64,000 nt of DNA from Notolepis coatsorum (GCA_963971535.1 OZ020585.1:156054701-156118700), one strand, 5' to 3'; shown: positions 20,467-32,754, counted from the first letter of the stretch. The notes: a model not told the origin generated them from the letters alone. Numbers and translations are program-made.

Positions 20467-23400
20467 ATGTCCGAAGAAAAGCCAAAGGTGAGCGATGTCG
20501 ATTTAGAAATACGTGTTCTTGTAGTAAGCGACCTCGTTACGATGAAAACAATGTATACCTGTTTACCTTTATCCTCGGAGTTATTTGGAGCTAACTCTAG
20601 CTAGCGTTACTGGGCTCCAGATGCCGCGTTTGAGCGGTAGAATGAGAAAACAAGGGTTGGGGGTAATTGTGGAGTTTTTTTTGGGAACATAATATACATT
20701 TACGTTTTTATTGTGTTCTTGCGGTGCCCGGACCACTTGCTTTTTGCTCCTCTTATGTTATGGATTTCACTTGGAGCTTATTAGGTGAAGATGGTTTAGT
20801 GAAATGAATGATGCACATTCTTTGTTTGCGCCATTGTGACTTTCTCTGCGCCAGTTGGAGCTGTGACGCTACAGGCCGAGCAGCTACAAGAACAGTCTGT
20901 CTGCTGTGCTGCTTTACTTGGCCTCTGCTGAGCTAACTAACTAACGACATGTTTCCTCTGGGACTGTTAAAGGCACGATCAGTGATCTAAACGTAAACAA
21001 ACAAACAGGCAGCGGCAGCCCCACCACTCAAATAAGAGATGGGAATAATGGAGACGTTTTCATTCTCTAGTTTATGACTGAGCTTTTGATACAAGGACTT
21101 AACACTACACTATTTGCTGTATTTCAGGGCTATTAAAGGTTTGTTTATGCTGGTGATGTAAAAAATAAAAATGGGATTGGGCCTTTAACATTGGTACTAT
21201 AATTGTTGACAAGAATGTGATTTGTTTGTGTTGCAGGAAGGTGTGAAGACTGAGAACGACCACATAAACCTGAAGGTAGCTGGTCAGGATGGGTCGGTCG
21301 TACAGTTTAAAATCAAAAGACACACTCCGCTCAGCAAATTAATGAAGGCATACTGCGAACGACAGGTAAGTTCTCTCTCCAGTCTCACTGCTAATTAGTA
21401 GGGCTGGGTATTGAAACGTTGTCATAGTGGTGCCTTGCACTTGATACTGATACCATAACGATAACTTTTTAGATGTGAGGCACATCTATGATTTCACAGG
21501 TGTGTTTTCTGATTCTATACATTTTCTATGTAGAGTAGTTGTGGCGTGGCTAGTCGGTGGGGTCTGTGTTCGTGGGTCTGCATAGGCATGACGTAGACTA
21601 ATTCAGCTCGTCAAACTAGGCTTTGCAGATCAAATATGAATCAAGATTTTTCTAGTTAGATGTTTTTACGAGCAAGCCACGGAGACACACACACAGTAGA
21701 CAAAGTAGACACAAGTCGAGGACCACCCATTGTACACACCCGGTTTGAGCCGTGGTGCATTTCATTGGCTAAATACGCCATTGCTCATTCGCAGTTAGCC
21801 GATCTGCCCCTTGTGGTGGCTCACAGAAGATGCACTTTGTATACACTATTGTCATGTCTGAAATTCATCAGTACCTAACCAATCAGACGGAAGCTACTAA
21901 CCCTACCCTCAGTACCTACACAATCAGACAGAAGCTACTAACCCTACTACCCTCAGTACCTACACAATCAGACAGAAGCTACTAACCGTACTACTCTCGG
22001 TACATACACAATCAGACAGAAGCTACTAGTACTAACTAGGGGTGGACGGTATAAACGGTATTAATTTGCTCTACGGTATGGATTTTGACTATACCGTGTA
22101 ACCGGTAGAGCAGCTCTAAAATAGCAATGACGTCATGTAACCACAGCGCGACTATTTCAATCGCATTTGCCCCTAAAAATAGATAGAATTAGTCATAGAT
22201 AATAGATATGTGCAAACTGGAAAAAGTTATTTAGGAGGCTTCGCGCAGTGGGCGTGTCGACACGCAATTGTCATTTCATAATAAACACATATCACCGCGG
22301 CGCACAGCAAGTTTCAATTTCAGTTCCTGGCATTTTTAACCAGTGGAGAAAGGTAAGAGATGTCCCTATCGTTTTTCTTATATGAATTATTCTATGTTAA
22401 TAAAACATACCTGGTGATCAACTACAGTTTGCTGTAAACATTATGATATGCGTGTAGTGTTATGATAACGACGGCTGCAGCGGGAGCCGGGAGGACGGCT
22501 GCAGCAGTGGATTTGCGAATAGCATGCCGCCGCAGAGCCAGCGACGCTTTCAGGTCAGGTCCGCTCAACAGCGCCCCCCCACCCAACGGCTGAAAGCTGT
22601 GACCAGACCTGAAAGCGCCGCTGGCTCTGCGGCTCTGCAGCTACATATGCTTCTAGCAAAATCCAGCATCCAGCCCGGCTGTTTGCAATGGGAGCAGCAC
22701 GGACTCGGGACTTATTTTATTTGGAATATAATGACTTTATACGCAAAAGTAGCCTAGTTTTAAGTTAAAAATATTATAAATCTACATGCCTTGAGGATGT
22801 CATTCTTTATATAGCCTGCCTATCGGGCAAAACAAATTATTCTAGCGGAAACACTGATACCGTGATATATACCGTTACCGTCTATGCTTCAAATTATACC
22901 GTGATATAAATTTTAGACCATACCGTCCACCCCTAGTACTAACCCTACTACTCTCTGTACCTACAGTCAGACAGAAGCTATTTTGTATTTGTATTTATTG
23001 GTTTAAAATACAGAGACAGTGCATATTAAGGAACATTTGACTGTAAATATGCCAGTTTAGCCAAGTTGGCTAATTTTCAACTGTAGTCTCTGGGGCAGGT
23101 GACATGAGCACAACAATAATTAAAACATAGTACAATAATTAAAACACAGTAGGAATCAGTATAGGCCACAATACACTAAAATACATACAAAACAAATACA
23201 TTAAAATACAACCCCTCAGTTAAAAAACATAGTACAGTAATTAAAACACAGTAGGAATCAGTATAGGTTACAATACACTAAAATACATACAAATAAATAC
23301 ACCAAAATACAACCCCTCAGTTAAAATGGTCGCACACTTGACCATCTCTCAACCATGATTTTAAGTTAGTTTTAAATGAGATGTAAGTTTGATACTCCCT

Positions 23401-26400
23401 GAGCCGTGTTGACAGACTGTTCCAGGTTGAACTTGAAAGAAAGAACTTGAACAGGTGTGGGCTGCTCTCACGGAAAAGGCTGTCTGACTAAAAGCAGACC
23501 TCCTGTTTGGGACTACACAGTCCTCTCTGACTACAGACCTGGTATATCTATCAGCAGATGCTTTCTGTTTTATGAAAGTACAGAGGGGGGGAGGAGCCAA
23601 GCCATGTAGGATTTTATAGGTAAGGCAGGCATCTTTGAATTTGACAAGATTGTCCCAGCTCAGTAGGTTCTGGTTTGCTATGCTATAACAATGGTGGTGG
23701 CTGTTTGTTTTCCTGTCCAGAACTTTCACAGCCTGATTAACCCTACTACCCTCAGTACCTACACAATCAGACAGAAGCTACTAACCCTACTACTCTGTAA
23801 CTACACAATCAGACAGACACTACTAACCCTACTACTCTCAGTACCTACACAATCAGACAGACGCTACTAACCCTACTACTCTCTGTAACTACACAATCAG
23901 ACAGACGCTACTAACCCTACTACCCTCAGTACCTACACAATCAGACAGAAGCTACTAAACACACACTGCTTTTAGACCCAGTTGTTACGTAGGTTCACCG
24001 GTAGGTCAAAAATCAGCTCCTACAGTTTTTCAATTACGTTTCTGTCCCTCCCCTTGTCATGGGAAGAAACATTCATGTTTTTAGTGTCGACGGTACCAAT
24101 ATTCAGCATGCAACTTGGTTGGGTGTAAGTTGTAACATCATTTGTGATGAGCAGACAACAGTAAACGGTTAATCTACTTACACTTGAAAGGCGTATTGCC
24201 CGCATGGGGCTTTAAACTGGCCCACTTCCATGATTGTTTTGGTTGTACAGTAGATCAGTGAAGCCTTATCCCATCAACCCAAACAACATGTCAGTGAAGT
24301 CCTGTTGGATAAACAACGCTGTAACAATAGACTGCTAAAAACCAATTTCTTTGACAATTAAAGTAACGTTATTGGTATTATTTCTCAACGTTTTCCAATA
24401 CCGGTTAGTATTGATTAAATCGGTATGTTATTGATTTTCAATACCTGGCTCTATTGAGGCAGAAAACGTGTGTTGGTCTAATGTGGCGGTCTTTGGCTAC
24501 TCCGGTGCTGCAACCACACAACTCTCAGTAAGTTATTGATAATAGGATTTCCGTGTGTGATGTGTCTCACTACTAAAATGTCATTGTGTGTTCTCTGTTC
24601 CCAGGGTTTGTCAATTCGGCAGATACGATTTAGGTTTGACGGACAGCCGATAAATGAAACGGACACACCTGCACAGGTTGGTGAAGTTGGGCGCCATCTG
24701 CAGACTGTCTTCTATAATTCTCCCGTTAGCTGGTCAAATAATAAATCTCATCTTCACAAGCGCTTTGGCCTTCATAATACAGACAACAGGCACTAAAATG
24801 TTAAAACAAGGAGAAAAAACAATAACATTGTCTTGTAGGACAGACCCACGTTAACGGTCACCAGATAGAGGGGGTTAAATCATAACACCAGCCTTCTAGC
24901 TTCAGTGTTCATTCAGTTATGGAAATATGCAATAGAGATATTTTTTAGTTTCAGATTTCTCCCCCACAACCACATAGTGCACAAATGCCACAGTAAGTAA
25001 ACAATACGACACCTACAGTCAATAAAATAAGTCTTTTATAAAGACCTTTTTAAGACTGATGTCTCAATCTAAACCTGCTGTGAGCTTAGTTGTAACCAGC
25101 TATTGTCAGATATTTTGAACAAATCATAAAACAAGTGTCATATTATCACACAATATGTAGTGTGGCCCTTATGTTTGTAGTCTGGGAGACGTGAATATCC
25201 AGTCTTCTCATTTCATGGCGTCAATAGGGTGCAGTGCACTGCTCCATGGCCATGTTTTAATATCAAAACGTAGTACTTCACTGTAGTCATCCCTCTGACT
25301 GACCTCATGTATAATGGCCTTTAAATCATCTTCAAATACAGTGTGGAGATGGTCTTATATACAGGGTATCTGGGGTATTAAAAATACTTAAAAATGTATA
25401 TTCATAATTCTCTATTTAAGGCCTTAAAGGCTTTTAAAATGTCTTAAATTGAATTCGTACAGGTATTACATTAGGGGAGCGGCTGCTGGGAGATTAAATA
25501 ATATCAAACATGAAATGTTTTTGTATTAGTTTGTAAAAGTAAACAGTATACACAAGGTGCAGGTGAGGGTCTGTACCCTAATTGGCATGATATATACGTC
25601 ACACTTTAAGTTCAACTCGCCTACTTGAGGCCAAATCACTTGTGATGTGAAGTTTAACTTCTATTTCTGCATGTAGCTCTATGGACATGTCACCTGACCT
25701 ACATATGGATGTGTCACAGACTCTTCCTGCATGTAGCACTGGACATGTCACCTGCATGTAGCTCTATGGACATTGGACGTGTCGCAGACTCTTCCTGCAT
25801 GTAGCTCTATGGACGTGTCACAGACTTGCAGTATAGAATTCCTCAGAAAGAATCTAGGTTTCACTGTTCACCTGTGTTTTCAAAAGCACTTAACAGCAGG
25901 AGGTGTAAAAAGTACCCAGAAATTATACTTAAGTGAAAGTATGGGTGCCGTCTCAAAATCTTACTCAAGTAAAAGTCAGAGTATCTGGCTAAAAACACAC
26001 TTGAGTAAAAGTCAAAACATTTCTACTTTTAAACGTACTTAAAGGTCAACCTCCACGTTGTATTTTTGTTCAATAAACAATGTGGACTAGGCCAACAGTG
26101 GCTTTCATGAAGAAGGGAAAAAATAAGTATTGAAATTGACCCAGTTTTAGCGTTTTTATCAAAACATTTTGTCTGCCCAACACAATCAACATGCACATGC
26201 ATATTTTAATCAATGGTTTATAACGTGCACGTGTAATGTCGTCACAACAGGTATTGGTCACCAGGGGGCTCACCAGGGTGCGCTGAGAGTCACACAGCTA
26301 GTGGCAGGCAGAGAGCCTTGCTACCATAGATATATGCTTGCTACTACTAGCCGAATGGAAATGTATCTGTTTCACCTCACTATTGCTCCGTGATTATAGC

Positions 26401-29400
26401 CATCCATCCATCTCTAAAGCTAACCACTATTTGTAAAAGCCACAACCACGTTACCATATTTGTAATAATGTAAATCATTGTGTCGTTGTACACATATTGT
26501 GTTTATAACGTTAGTAGATAACATAGCTTAGCTTGGTAGCTATTGTGCTAACAACATATCCCGACATCCGGCTCGCTGGCCGGCATGAACGGCCGACCCA
26601 AAATGGTTCTCTCCTCTCTGTACACCCCGACCCGTCCCCACGGGTGCCCTGCCGGGGGGCCCATGGACGCGACGGCGGCGGCAGCCGCAGGGCGCCCGAG
26701 CCCGCAAAGGCTAGTGTTACACGATAGCTATGAGCTAACTAGCGCTGCGGGCTCCGGCGCCCTGCGGCCGCCGCTGTTGTAGAGTCCACAAGCTTCACTC
26801 GGTGCATCAGTCACGAAAGGGGCTATGATGAGCTTGGCAAGCCAGAGTAAAACACAGTTTTCATTCAATCAATCAATAACAACATTAACCAGACTCTCGT
26901 TGTGTCTATTATGCTAACGCTAACGTTAGCTCATTGTGTCTATTCTACACAGATAGCCTCTCGTGTCTATCGGCTAACGTTAGCATTAGGCTAACTAACG
27001 TTACGTCCCTAACCCCCAACAACAAGCGTAACTAATCAGCGATCTTTTTGTCAGACTAAACTCTCCGCTCGGTGGCAAATTGTGTTGATGTCCGTTTTGT
27101 TTCATCAATAAATGAGGCAGAATACACAGTGACTGTATCCTTTTTTATTGCACTTGTTTCTTGCTGCAAACATACATAAGACATCCTACGCGAGACATTA
27201 AAGATGGCGGCGTTCTGTTTTCGTTCAGACTCCCCAAACAGTGACGCGTCTCTCATGACGTGACATTTCTGGAGCTCTCATGCTGATCACCAGCAGCCCC
27301 GCCTCCCCACACGGAGACAAACTGAGTACTTTATTTTAGTGGAAAAGCAACATTAGATTCGGCTCATTAATATGCAAGCCACACCTGTTGTGACGTCGGC
27401 GTTTGATAAGCTTTTTTGATTCGCGCGTGCATGTTATTCGTGCGTGGACCTTTTTAACTCTTTCAGAGTGGCATTTCCGGTGTCAAATGGAAAAAAATAA
27501 ATAATGAAATTATATACCAATGATGTAAACTACCCATAATTGATCAGTAGGGTTTAACCTAGAGGTTGGGCTTTAACACTTTGATTGCCTAAGGTTAAAT
27601 TCATGATATACCATCCGTTGCCAGCTCTATTTGTCTATGGAGAAGTTCCCCTTCTTTGCAGGGCTATAACTTTTTAAATTCTATTGCTAGATTGCCATTA
27701 TTAGGGCCCATTCAATGTCCTATATGTATTGTTCAGGGTGTATGAACGTTAAACTTTTTCATTCACATATTCATACTAAAATATGATCTAAAGCAGGGGT
27801 TCCCAAACTTTTCAGGCCGGGGCCCAGAAAATAAGGCGTCAGAGAGCCGCGGCCCAATGCACATCGTCTGGCTTTTTTTTTTTTTTTTTTTGCCAGGCGA
27901 CCGATTTTTTAAGCCAAATATCACTTCCATCCTATTAAGTTAGTTCAAGTTAGTTATTCATTTATATGTGCTATTTATGAGAGGGCTAACTTGTTGCAAA
28001 ATAATAATGATAATTATAATAGCCTCATTAAAATACTATTGTTGCTTCGGTTGTTTTCAGCGTTTTATGTGCATAATCTGTTATTTAGTTTGAAATGTTC
28101 GTTGAAATAAGTAGATTTTTCGTTTTTGTTTATTTATTAAGTTAATATAAAACCATATAGTCACATTTTAGAATACAATAGAAAATAATTTTAGAATACA
28201 ACTAGAAACACTGTCCTGGCCTGCTTCTAAGTTCAGTGGCCTGACAAAAAAAATTAAAATAAGAAAATATATATATATATATTTTTTTTTTAATCATCTC
28301 GCGGCCCATCCGTAGCTGCTTGCGGCCCACCTTTGGGTCGCGACCCCGACTTTGGGAACCACTGATCTAAAGTATAAGTATGTTTTCATCTCTTTCTGCA
28401 GCTTTCTCCAGAACGTGATTTATAGCCCCAAATGCATTATATTGATGATCAAATACAGTTTGGTAGCGATCGGTGCCAGATGAAAAATTTCAAATGGACG
28501 TGCTTCTAGAAGTTTCTACGTATCATCTGATGATGACCGGATGGGTGGGGGATCGTTTATAATTCAACGTTATACCATTCATCTAATGTGGGTCATATGT
28601 TCATCATAGCAGTTAGTGTCGAACACGGTAATACTACACGCTAAAACTCACCCCAGTCTCCGCGGGCCGTTGGGCGATCAGCGTGGGGTAGACAGTTTTC
28701 CATTATGGGATGTCGAAATACCCAGTCCATTTCCAGGTTGTATAATAGTATATACGTCCAAATCATGTTGTTTATCGAGTTATTGGCAACGGATCGCTAT
28801 GTATTGTGTTGAGCTCGAGTCCCGGGACCTATAACGAGTGCCCGGAAGTAATATGGGTGATCACCACTTCATCCACATGACTTCCTGTTTGGCGCTTCTG
28901 CCGATCGGCCACCAGATGGCACTCTTGAACCGCTAGAGGATTGAGAGGAGCTCAGAACTGTGTGTGAAGGCTGCAGAGGGGAAATATGATTCCGATCACA
29001 GATTTTTGAAATATTGATATTAAAGACGAGTTAGGGCGTCCTCTGCAACTTTAGCATGGCTAGGAAAGACGCCTAAACACGTTTTCGGCACTTAACACTT
29101 TGATTGCCTAAGGCTAAATTCATGATATACCATAGGTTGCCAGCTCTATTTGTCTATGTAGAAGTTCCCCTTCTTTGCAGGGCTATAACTTTTTAAATTC
29201 TATTGCTAAATTGCCATTATTAGGGCCCATTCAATGTCCTATATGTATTGTTCAGGGTGTATGCACGTTAAACTTTTTCATTCACATATTCATACTAAAA
29301 TATGATCTAAAGTATAAGTATGTTTTCATCTCTTTCTGCAGCTTTCTCCAGAACGTGATTTATAGCCCCAAATGCATTATATTGATGATCAAATACAGTT

Positions 29401-31574
29401 TGATAGCAATCGGCGCGATATAAAAAAATCCAACTGGACGGACTTCTGGAAGTTACTACACGTAATCTGATGTTGACCGGATGGCCGAGGGGGCGTTTAT
29501 AATTCTGTGGGCAACGTTATACCATTCATCTAATGTGGGTCAAATGTTCATCATAGCAGTTAGTATCGTACACATTGAAAAATAACGCTGAATCTTACCG
29601 TATCTTCCTCGCGCCGTTGGGCGATGAGCGTGGAACAGACATTTTCCTATTATGGGATATAGAAATATCCGGTCCATTTCCAGGTTGTATAATAATATAT
29701 ACGTCCAAATCATGTTGTTTTTTCGAGTTATTTGCAGCGATCGATGTTCACTGTGTGAAGACTGAGTCTCTAACACTAGCGAGTGCCCGGACCCCATATG
29801 GAGTGAGTCCTACCGGGTTAAAGGTAACATCCGTTTTTTCGATCTGCCGATCGGCCACCAGATGGCGGTCTTGAACCGCTAGAGGATTGAGAGGAGATCA
29901 CACTTGTGTCTCAGGGCCCCGGAAAGGAAATATGATTCCGATCACAGATTTTTGAAATATTGATATCAAAGACGAGTTACGGCGTCTTCAACAACTTGAG
30001 CATGGCGGGGAAGGACGCCTAAAAGCGTCTTCCGGCTGTTAAAGTGTTAAGTACTAAAAAGTAAATAAAGTGCGGCTGCAGGATTAATAACGTTAACGTT
30101 AGTTTGGCCAGAGAAACAAATATACTAATTAAAGTGGTTGGACCTGCAAGATTTGTACTTTGTAGGTTTGCATTTTAAATGTAAGGAGTAAAAAGTATCT
30201 TTTTTTCCCCCTCTGAAATGTAATTGAGTAAAAGTACAAGTATACAAACTTAATAATACTCTAGTAAAGTACAAACAAATCCCCCAAAACAGTACTTAAG
30301 TATTGTAATGAAGTACCATTACTCAAGTACTTTACACCCTTGCTTAACAGTCATGCAATGTCATGCATATACCACTATGTATTCATCATAGTATGCCATG
30401 GTTTTCTATGTATTCATCATAGTATGTATTTATCATAGTATGCCATGGTTATCCATGTATTCATCATAGTATATTTAGTTCAAGTTTCTTTATTAGTTGT
30501 CATACAGAAATACAGGATACTTTTGTTTTTATCATAGTATATTATGGTTATTTATGTATTTATCATAGTATGTATTTGTCATAGTATGCCATGGTTATCT
30601 ACAGTATGTATTTATCATAGTATGTCATGGTTATCTATGTATTTATCATAGCCATGGTTAGCTGTGTATTAATCATAGTATGTATTTATCATAGTATGCC
30701 ATGGTTATTTGTGTATTCATCATAGTATGCCATGGTTATCTATGTATTCATCATGGTATGCCATGGTTATCTATGTATTCATCATGGTATGCCATGGTTA
30801 TCTATGTATTCATCATAGTATGCCATGGTTATCTATGTATTCATCATAGTATGCCATGGTTATCTGTGTATTCATCATGGTATGTATTCATCATAGTATG
30901 CCATGTTTATCTATGTATTCATCATGGTATGTATTCATAGTATGCCATGGTTATCTATGTATTCATCATGGTATGTATTCATCATAGTATGCCATGGTTA
31001 TCTATGTATTCATCATGGTATGTATTCATCATAGTATGCCATGGTTATCTATGTATTCATCATGGTATGTATTCATCATAGTATGTATTCATCATAGTAT
31101 GCCATGGTTATCTATGTATTCATCATGGTATGCCATGGTTATCTATATTCATCATGGTATGCCATGGTTATCTATGTATTCATCATAGTATGCCATGGTT
31201 ATCTATGTATTCATCATAGTATGCCAGACTGCAGCAGCTGAGACTCCAGCATTGGTTCAAATGGCCTCCAAGGTAATTTCGAAACAGAAGAAAAAAAAGT
31301 CTTTTGAAACCCAAGAGTACTGACGAAGTGGTGAAGAGGTTTTATTGATTTGTATGGCTAGCATTGCCTGAAACTAAAATGGCTGTGATCAATGATGTAG
31401 AATGTTTGGCAGGGATCTCTCCAGAGGGGGAGGGGCTCCCCCATTAGGCTAAATGCTTCGCTCCATCCCGACGGCTGACTGTAATGTGGACGTGTTTGTG
31501 TTTCGCAGCTGGAGATGGAGGATGAAGACACTATCGACGTATTTCAACAACAGACTGGAGGGTCTTCTTCCTAA
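20467..31574 (+). CDS. sumo3: Small ubiquitin-like modifier 3 (SUMO2/3 family), four coding exons
   Basis: Exons 20467-20487, 21237-21365, 24605-24676 and 31509-31574 join in phase 0 through GT-AG introns to give 95 residues. The protein starts MSEEKPK, which fits SUMO3 better than SUMO2, and has the ubiquitin fold ([19 protein letters not shown] ... [18 protein letters not shown]). It ends [13 protein letters not shown] proteases would cut after Gly92 to expose the diglycine used for conjugation to target lysines through the E1 SAE1/SAE2 and UBC9. VKTE around Lys11 is the consensus site for poly-SUMO chains. The only substitution I notice in the core is Ile for the usual Met in GLSIRQIRF. 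The function is nuclear and cytoplasmic protein modification. Whether this is the a or b teleost paralogue cannot be decided. Confidence 0.97.
20488..21236 (+). other. sumo3: sumo3 intron 1
   Basis: 749 bp with donor gtgagc and acceptor ttgcag. I see no repeat or transposon in it. Confidence 0.95.
21868..22028 (+). repeat. ~40-bp minisatellite in sumo3 intron 2, block 1
   Basis: Repeats of ctcagtacctacacaatcag followed by acagaagctactaaccctac. The array resumes at 22944-22980 and 23739-23960, interrupted by a hAT element and a LINE fragment. Confidence 0.9.
22037..22935. mobile_element. Non-autonomous hAT transposon (899 bp) in sumo3 intron 2
   Basis: Termini TAGGGGTGGACGGTAT and ATACCGTCCACCCCTA are perfect 16-bp inverted repeats. 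An exact 8-bp target duplication, GTACTAAC, flanks it at 22029-22036 and 22936-22943. No transposase is encoded. Inside, 22524-22556 and 22600-22634 form a near-perfect hairpin (gccgcagagccagcg versus cgctggctctgcggc). An 8-bp duplication is the hAT signature. Confidence 0.95.
22981..23738 (-). pseudogene. LINE 3' fragment in sumo3 intron 2 (antisense)
   Basis: On the minus strand 23729-23361 reads a LINE C-terminal region ([36 protein letters not shown]), followed by a 3' UTR that ends near 22981. The fragment interrupts the intron minisatellite. A related sense fragment with [13 protein letters not shown] is at 56530-56720. It lacks RT and endonuclease. Confidence 0.7.
23739..23960 (+). repeat. 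~40-bp minisatellite in sumo3 intron 2, block 2
   Basis: About five more units of the block 1 repeat, some shortened (ctctgtaactacacaatcag). Confidence 0.9.
25672..25830 (+). repeat. Short tandem repeat (tgcatgtagctctatggac) in sumo3 intron 3
   Basis: Four imperfect units of a sequence containing ctgcatgtagctctatggac and gtgtcacagactcttc. The preceding 24677-25670 is unique AT-rich intron in which I see no other feature. Confidence 0.75.
26565..26790 (+). other. CpG-rich block inside the large hAT
   Basis: A sharply GC- and CpG-rich stretch (for example gacgcgacggcggcggcagc, 26666-26685) in an AT-rich element. It holds a 65-codon ATG frame (26585-26782) with no recognised similarity. At 27201-27211 AAGATGGCGGC matches the YY1 binding consensus. 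It looks like captured promoter or first-exon sequence, but no source gene is recognised. Confidence 0.4.
27573..29095 (+). repeat. Tandem duplication copy A (TTAA-bounded)
   Basis: Starts TTAACACTTTGATTGCC and ends at the TTAA shared with copy B. About 940 bp when the hAT at 27794-28364 is removed. It matches copy B (29092-30050) throughout, with scattered substitutions and small indels. Confidence 0.85.
27794..28364. mobile_element. Non-autonomous hAT transposon (571 bp) in copy A
   Basis: Ends CAGGGGTTCCCAAACTTT and ...AAAGTCGG-type CAGTGGTTCCCAAAG in inverse (GACTTTGGGAACCACTG). Exact 8-bp target duplication ATCTAAAG at 27786-27793 and 28365-28372. It contains a T run (27876-27891) and (at)n near 28267. 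The matching position in copy B is an undisturbed single ATCTAAAG (29305-29312). Confidence 0.95.
29092..30050 (+). repeat. Tandem duplication copy B (TTAA-bounded)
   Basis: Starts TTAACACTTTG and ends AAAGTGTTAA, a perfect 10-bp inverted pair including TTAA, which is reminiscent of piggyBac-type termini. No transposase is encoded. The two adjacent copies share the TTAA between them. Confidence 0.8.
30365..31225 (+). repeat. 31-bp minisatellite in sumo3 intron 3
   Basis: About 25 units of gccatggttatctatgtatt plus catcatagtat, with shortened variants. A ~50-bp LINE-tail-like piece (tcaagtttctttattagttg, 30480-30530) interrupts it. The array ends about 280 bp before the last sumo3 exon. Unit length is not a multiple of three. 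Confidence 0.95.
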
Positions 31575-32360
31575 GTGGGCCGTGGACACGCCTCCTCACA
31601 GAGGACTGGTCACGTGGAAGAGCATTTGCATTTTTTTTTCTTATGTAATTGTTCATCTTTATTTTATTTTTTGTTCTTTGTTTATTTTTTTTTTCCTTCA
31701 TTTGCTTGCCCAAGCCCTACACGTCATTAAAGGAGGCTGGCTTGTTTCCGTTGGGGTCCAGATCCTAACTTTCAGAAGCAAGACTTAAAACTTGAGTTTA
31801 CATTCACATGTTCCATTCATGCAAATGCCTAGATTGAAATTATACCAAGGCACTGGCAGAGTCTCACAGTAGGGTACAGTCCATGTTGAAACGCTAAGTT
31901 GTGCCATGTATCTGGCCTCCTGCACGTCCGTTTATGATCATAAGTAGAATTTTGTGCCCCCCAATCTATTATTAAAATATATATATTCATACAGTTCCTA
32001 AAGATTTCACACTGAGGATGGACTTTGTGTTATCGGCACACGACACGTTGCTATGGAAACTGCAGTTCAGCCAACGTTGTTCAGTCCAGACATGAGAAAC
32101 GTTCAGATTTTATCTAACTGCCATTTTAGTCATCTATTTTTTTTTTTTTAGTGTACAGCAGTTCAATTGTCTGATTTCTCCCATGTTCTCATTTTAAATT
32201 CAATAGTTTTCTCCAGATGCTTGTGTCGTCAAAGGTGTATATCGATGCTTTACCTCACTGGTGTCGCTCTGAATGCTGATTTTGGTTGAATGGTTAATAA
32301 AGAATGGTAAACTTTTTCTGGACCAAATGTTAAATGAATTGTTTTTTTTTAATAAATTGG
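31575..32360 (+). other. sumo3: sumo3 3' UTR with polyadenylation signals
   Basis: Non-coding sequence after the TAA at 31572-31574. AATAAA signals occur at 32296-32301 and 32351-32356; the first is a plausible cleavage guide for a ~740-nt 3' UTR. Several T-rich tracts lie between. Confidence 0.6.
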
Positions 32361-32445
32361 TTTGGTAAATATGGGTAGGTGTCAACGGGTTGCATCTCTT
32401 TATGGAGGTTTCATCGCAGGCCTGTTTTATTTTTCATCTTGCCAT

Positions 32446-32560
32446 AACCCTTTCACTACCACACTACAGACTGTTAACTAGTGTAGTGAAAAGGTTAACC
32501 CTTTGTCGTGTGGCAGCGAAAGGCTTACCTTCTGTATTTTTGCAGTGAAAGGGTTAAAGA
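32446..32560. mobile_element. Possible small TTAA-type MITE
   Basis: Inverted motifs taaccctttcactac (32447-32461) and gcagtgaaagggtta (32545-32559), with a second inverted pair between (cactacagac / gtgtagtg). The CCCTTTCACT terminus resembles piggyBac-derived MITEs. From 32600 to 33450 I see only a possible antisense LINE tail (from 32755) and nothing else. Confidence 0.4.
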
Positions 32561-32754
32561 TTCACCCAAACACTGAGGAGCACAATCTCAAGATGGAGCT
32601 TTGAGAACTAATAAAGATGGAGTTCTAGAATAAAAAATCAAATAAATAAACGAGATGTTGGCTGGGTCTTAGATATATATGGTATGTTAGGGTTAGATAC
32701 TGTATATGGTATGTTAAAGCTGTCAATTCTGAGTTACTGTCTACTGGTATGTTC

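Larger units (their letters stand above)
25897..30342. mobile_element. Large hAT-type element (4.4 kb) in sumo3 intron 3
   Basis: The left end is CAGGAGGTGTAAAAAGTAC and the right end GTACTTTACACCCTTG; both carry the CA(R)GxGTGTAAA inverted terminus. The exact 8-bp duplication CTTAACAG lies at 25889-25896 and 30343-30350. Subterminal regions are rich in cttaagtaaaagta motifs. A second copy of the family spans 50700-54841. Between the ends lie non-transposase sequences: a GC-rich block, a tandem duplication and another hAT. I find no transposase ORF, so it is non-autonomous or a composite. Confidence 0.9.

Noticed and set aside
26585-26782. 65-codon frame in the CpG-rich block as a gene
   Set aside because: ATG present but no similarity, no splice evidence and strong GC bias; kept only as a possible captured fragment.
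30701-31188. Repetitive peptides in sumo3 intron 3
   Set aside because: Product of a 31-bp minisatellite in an intron; no coding evidence.
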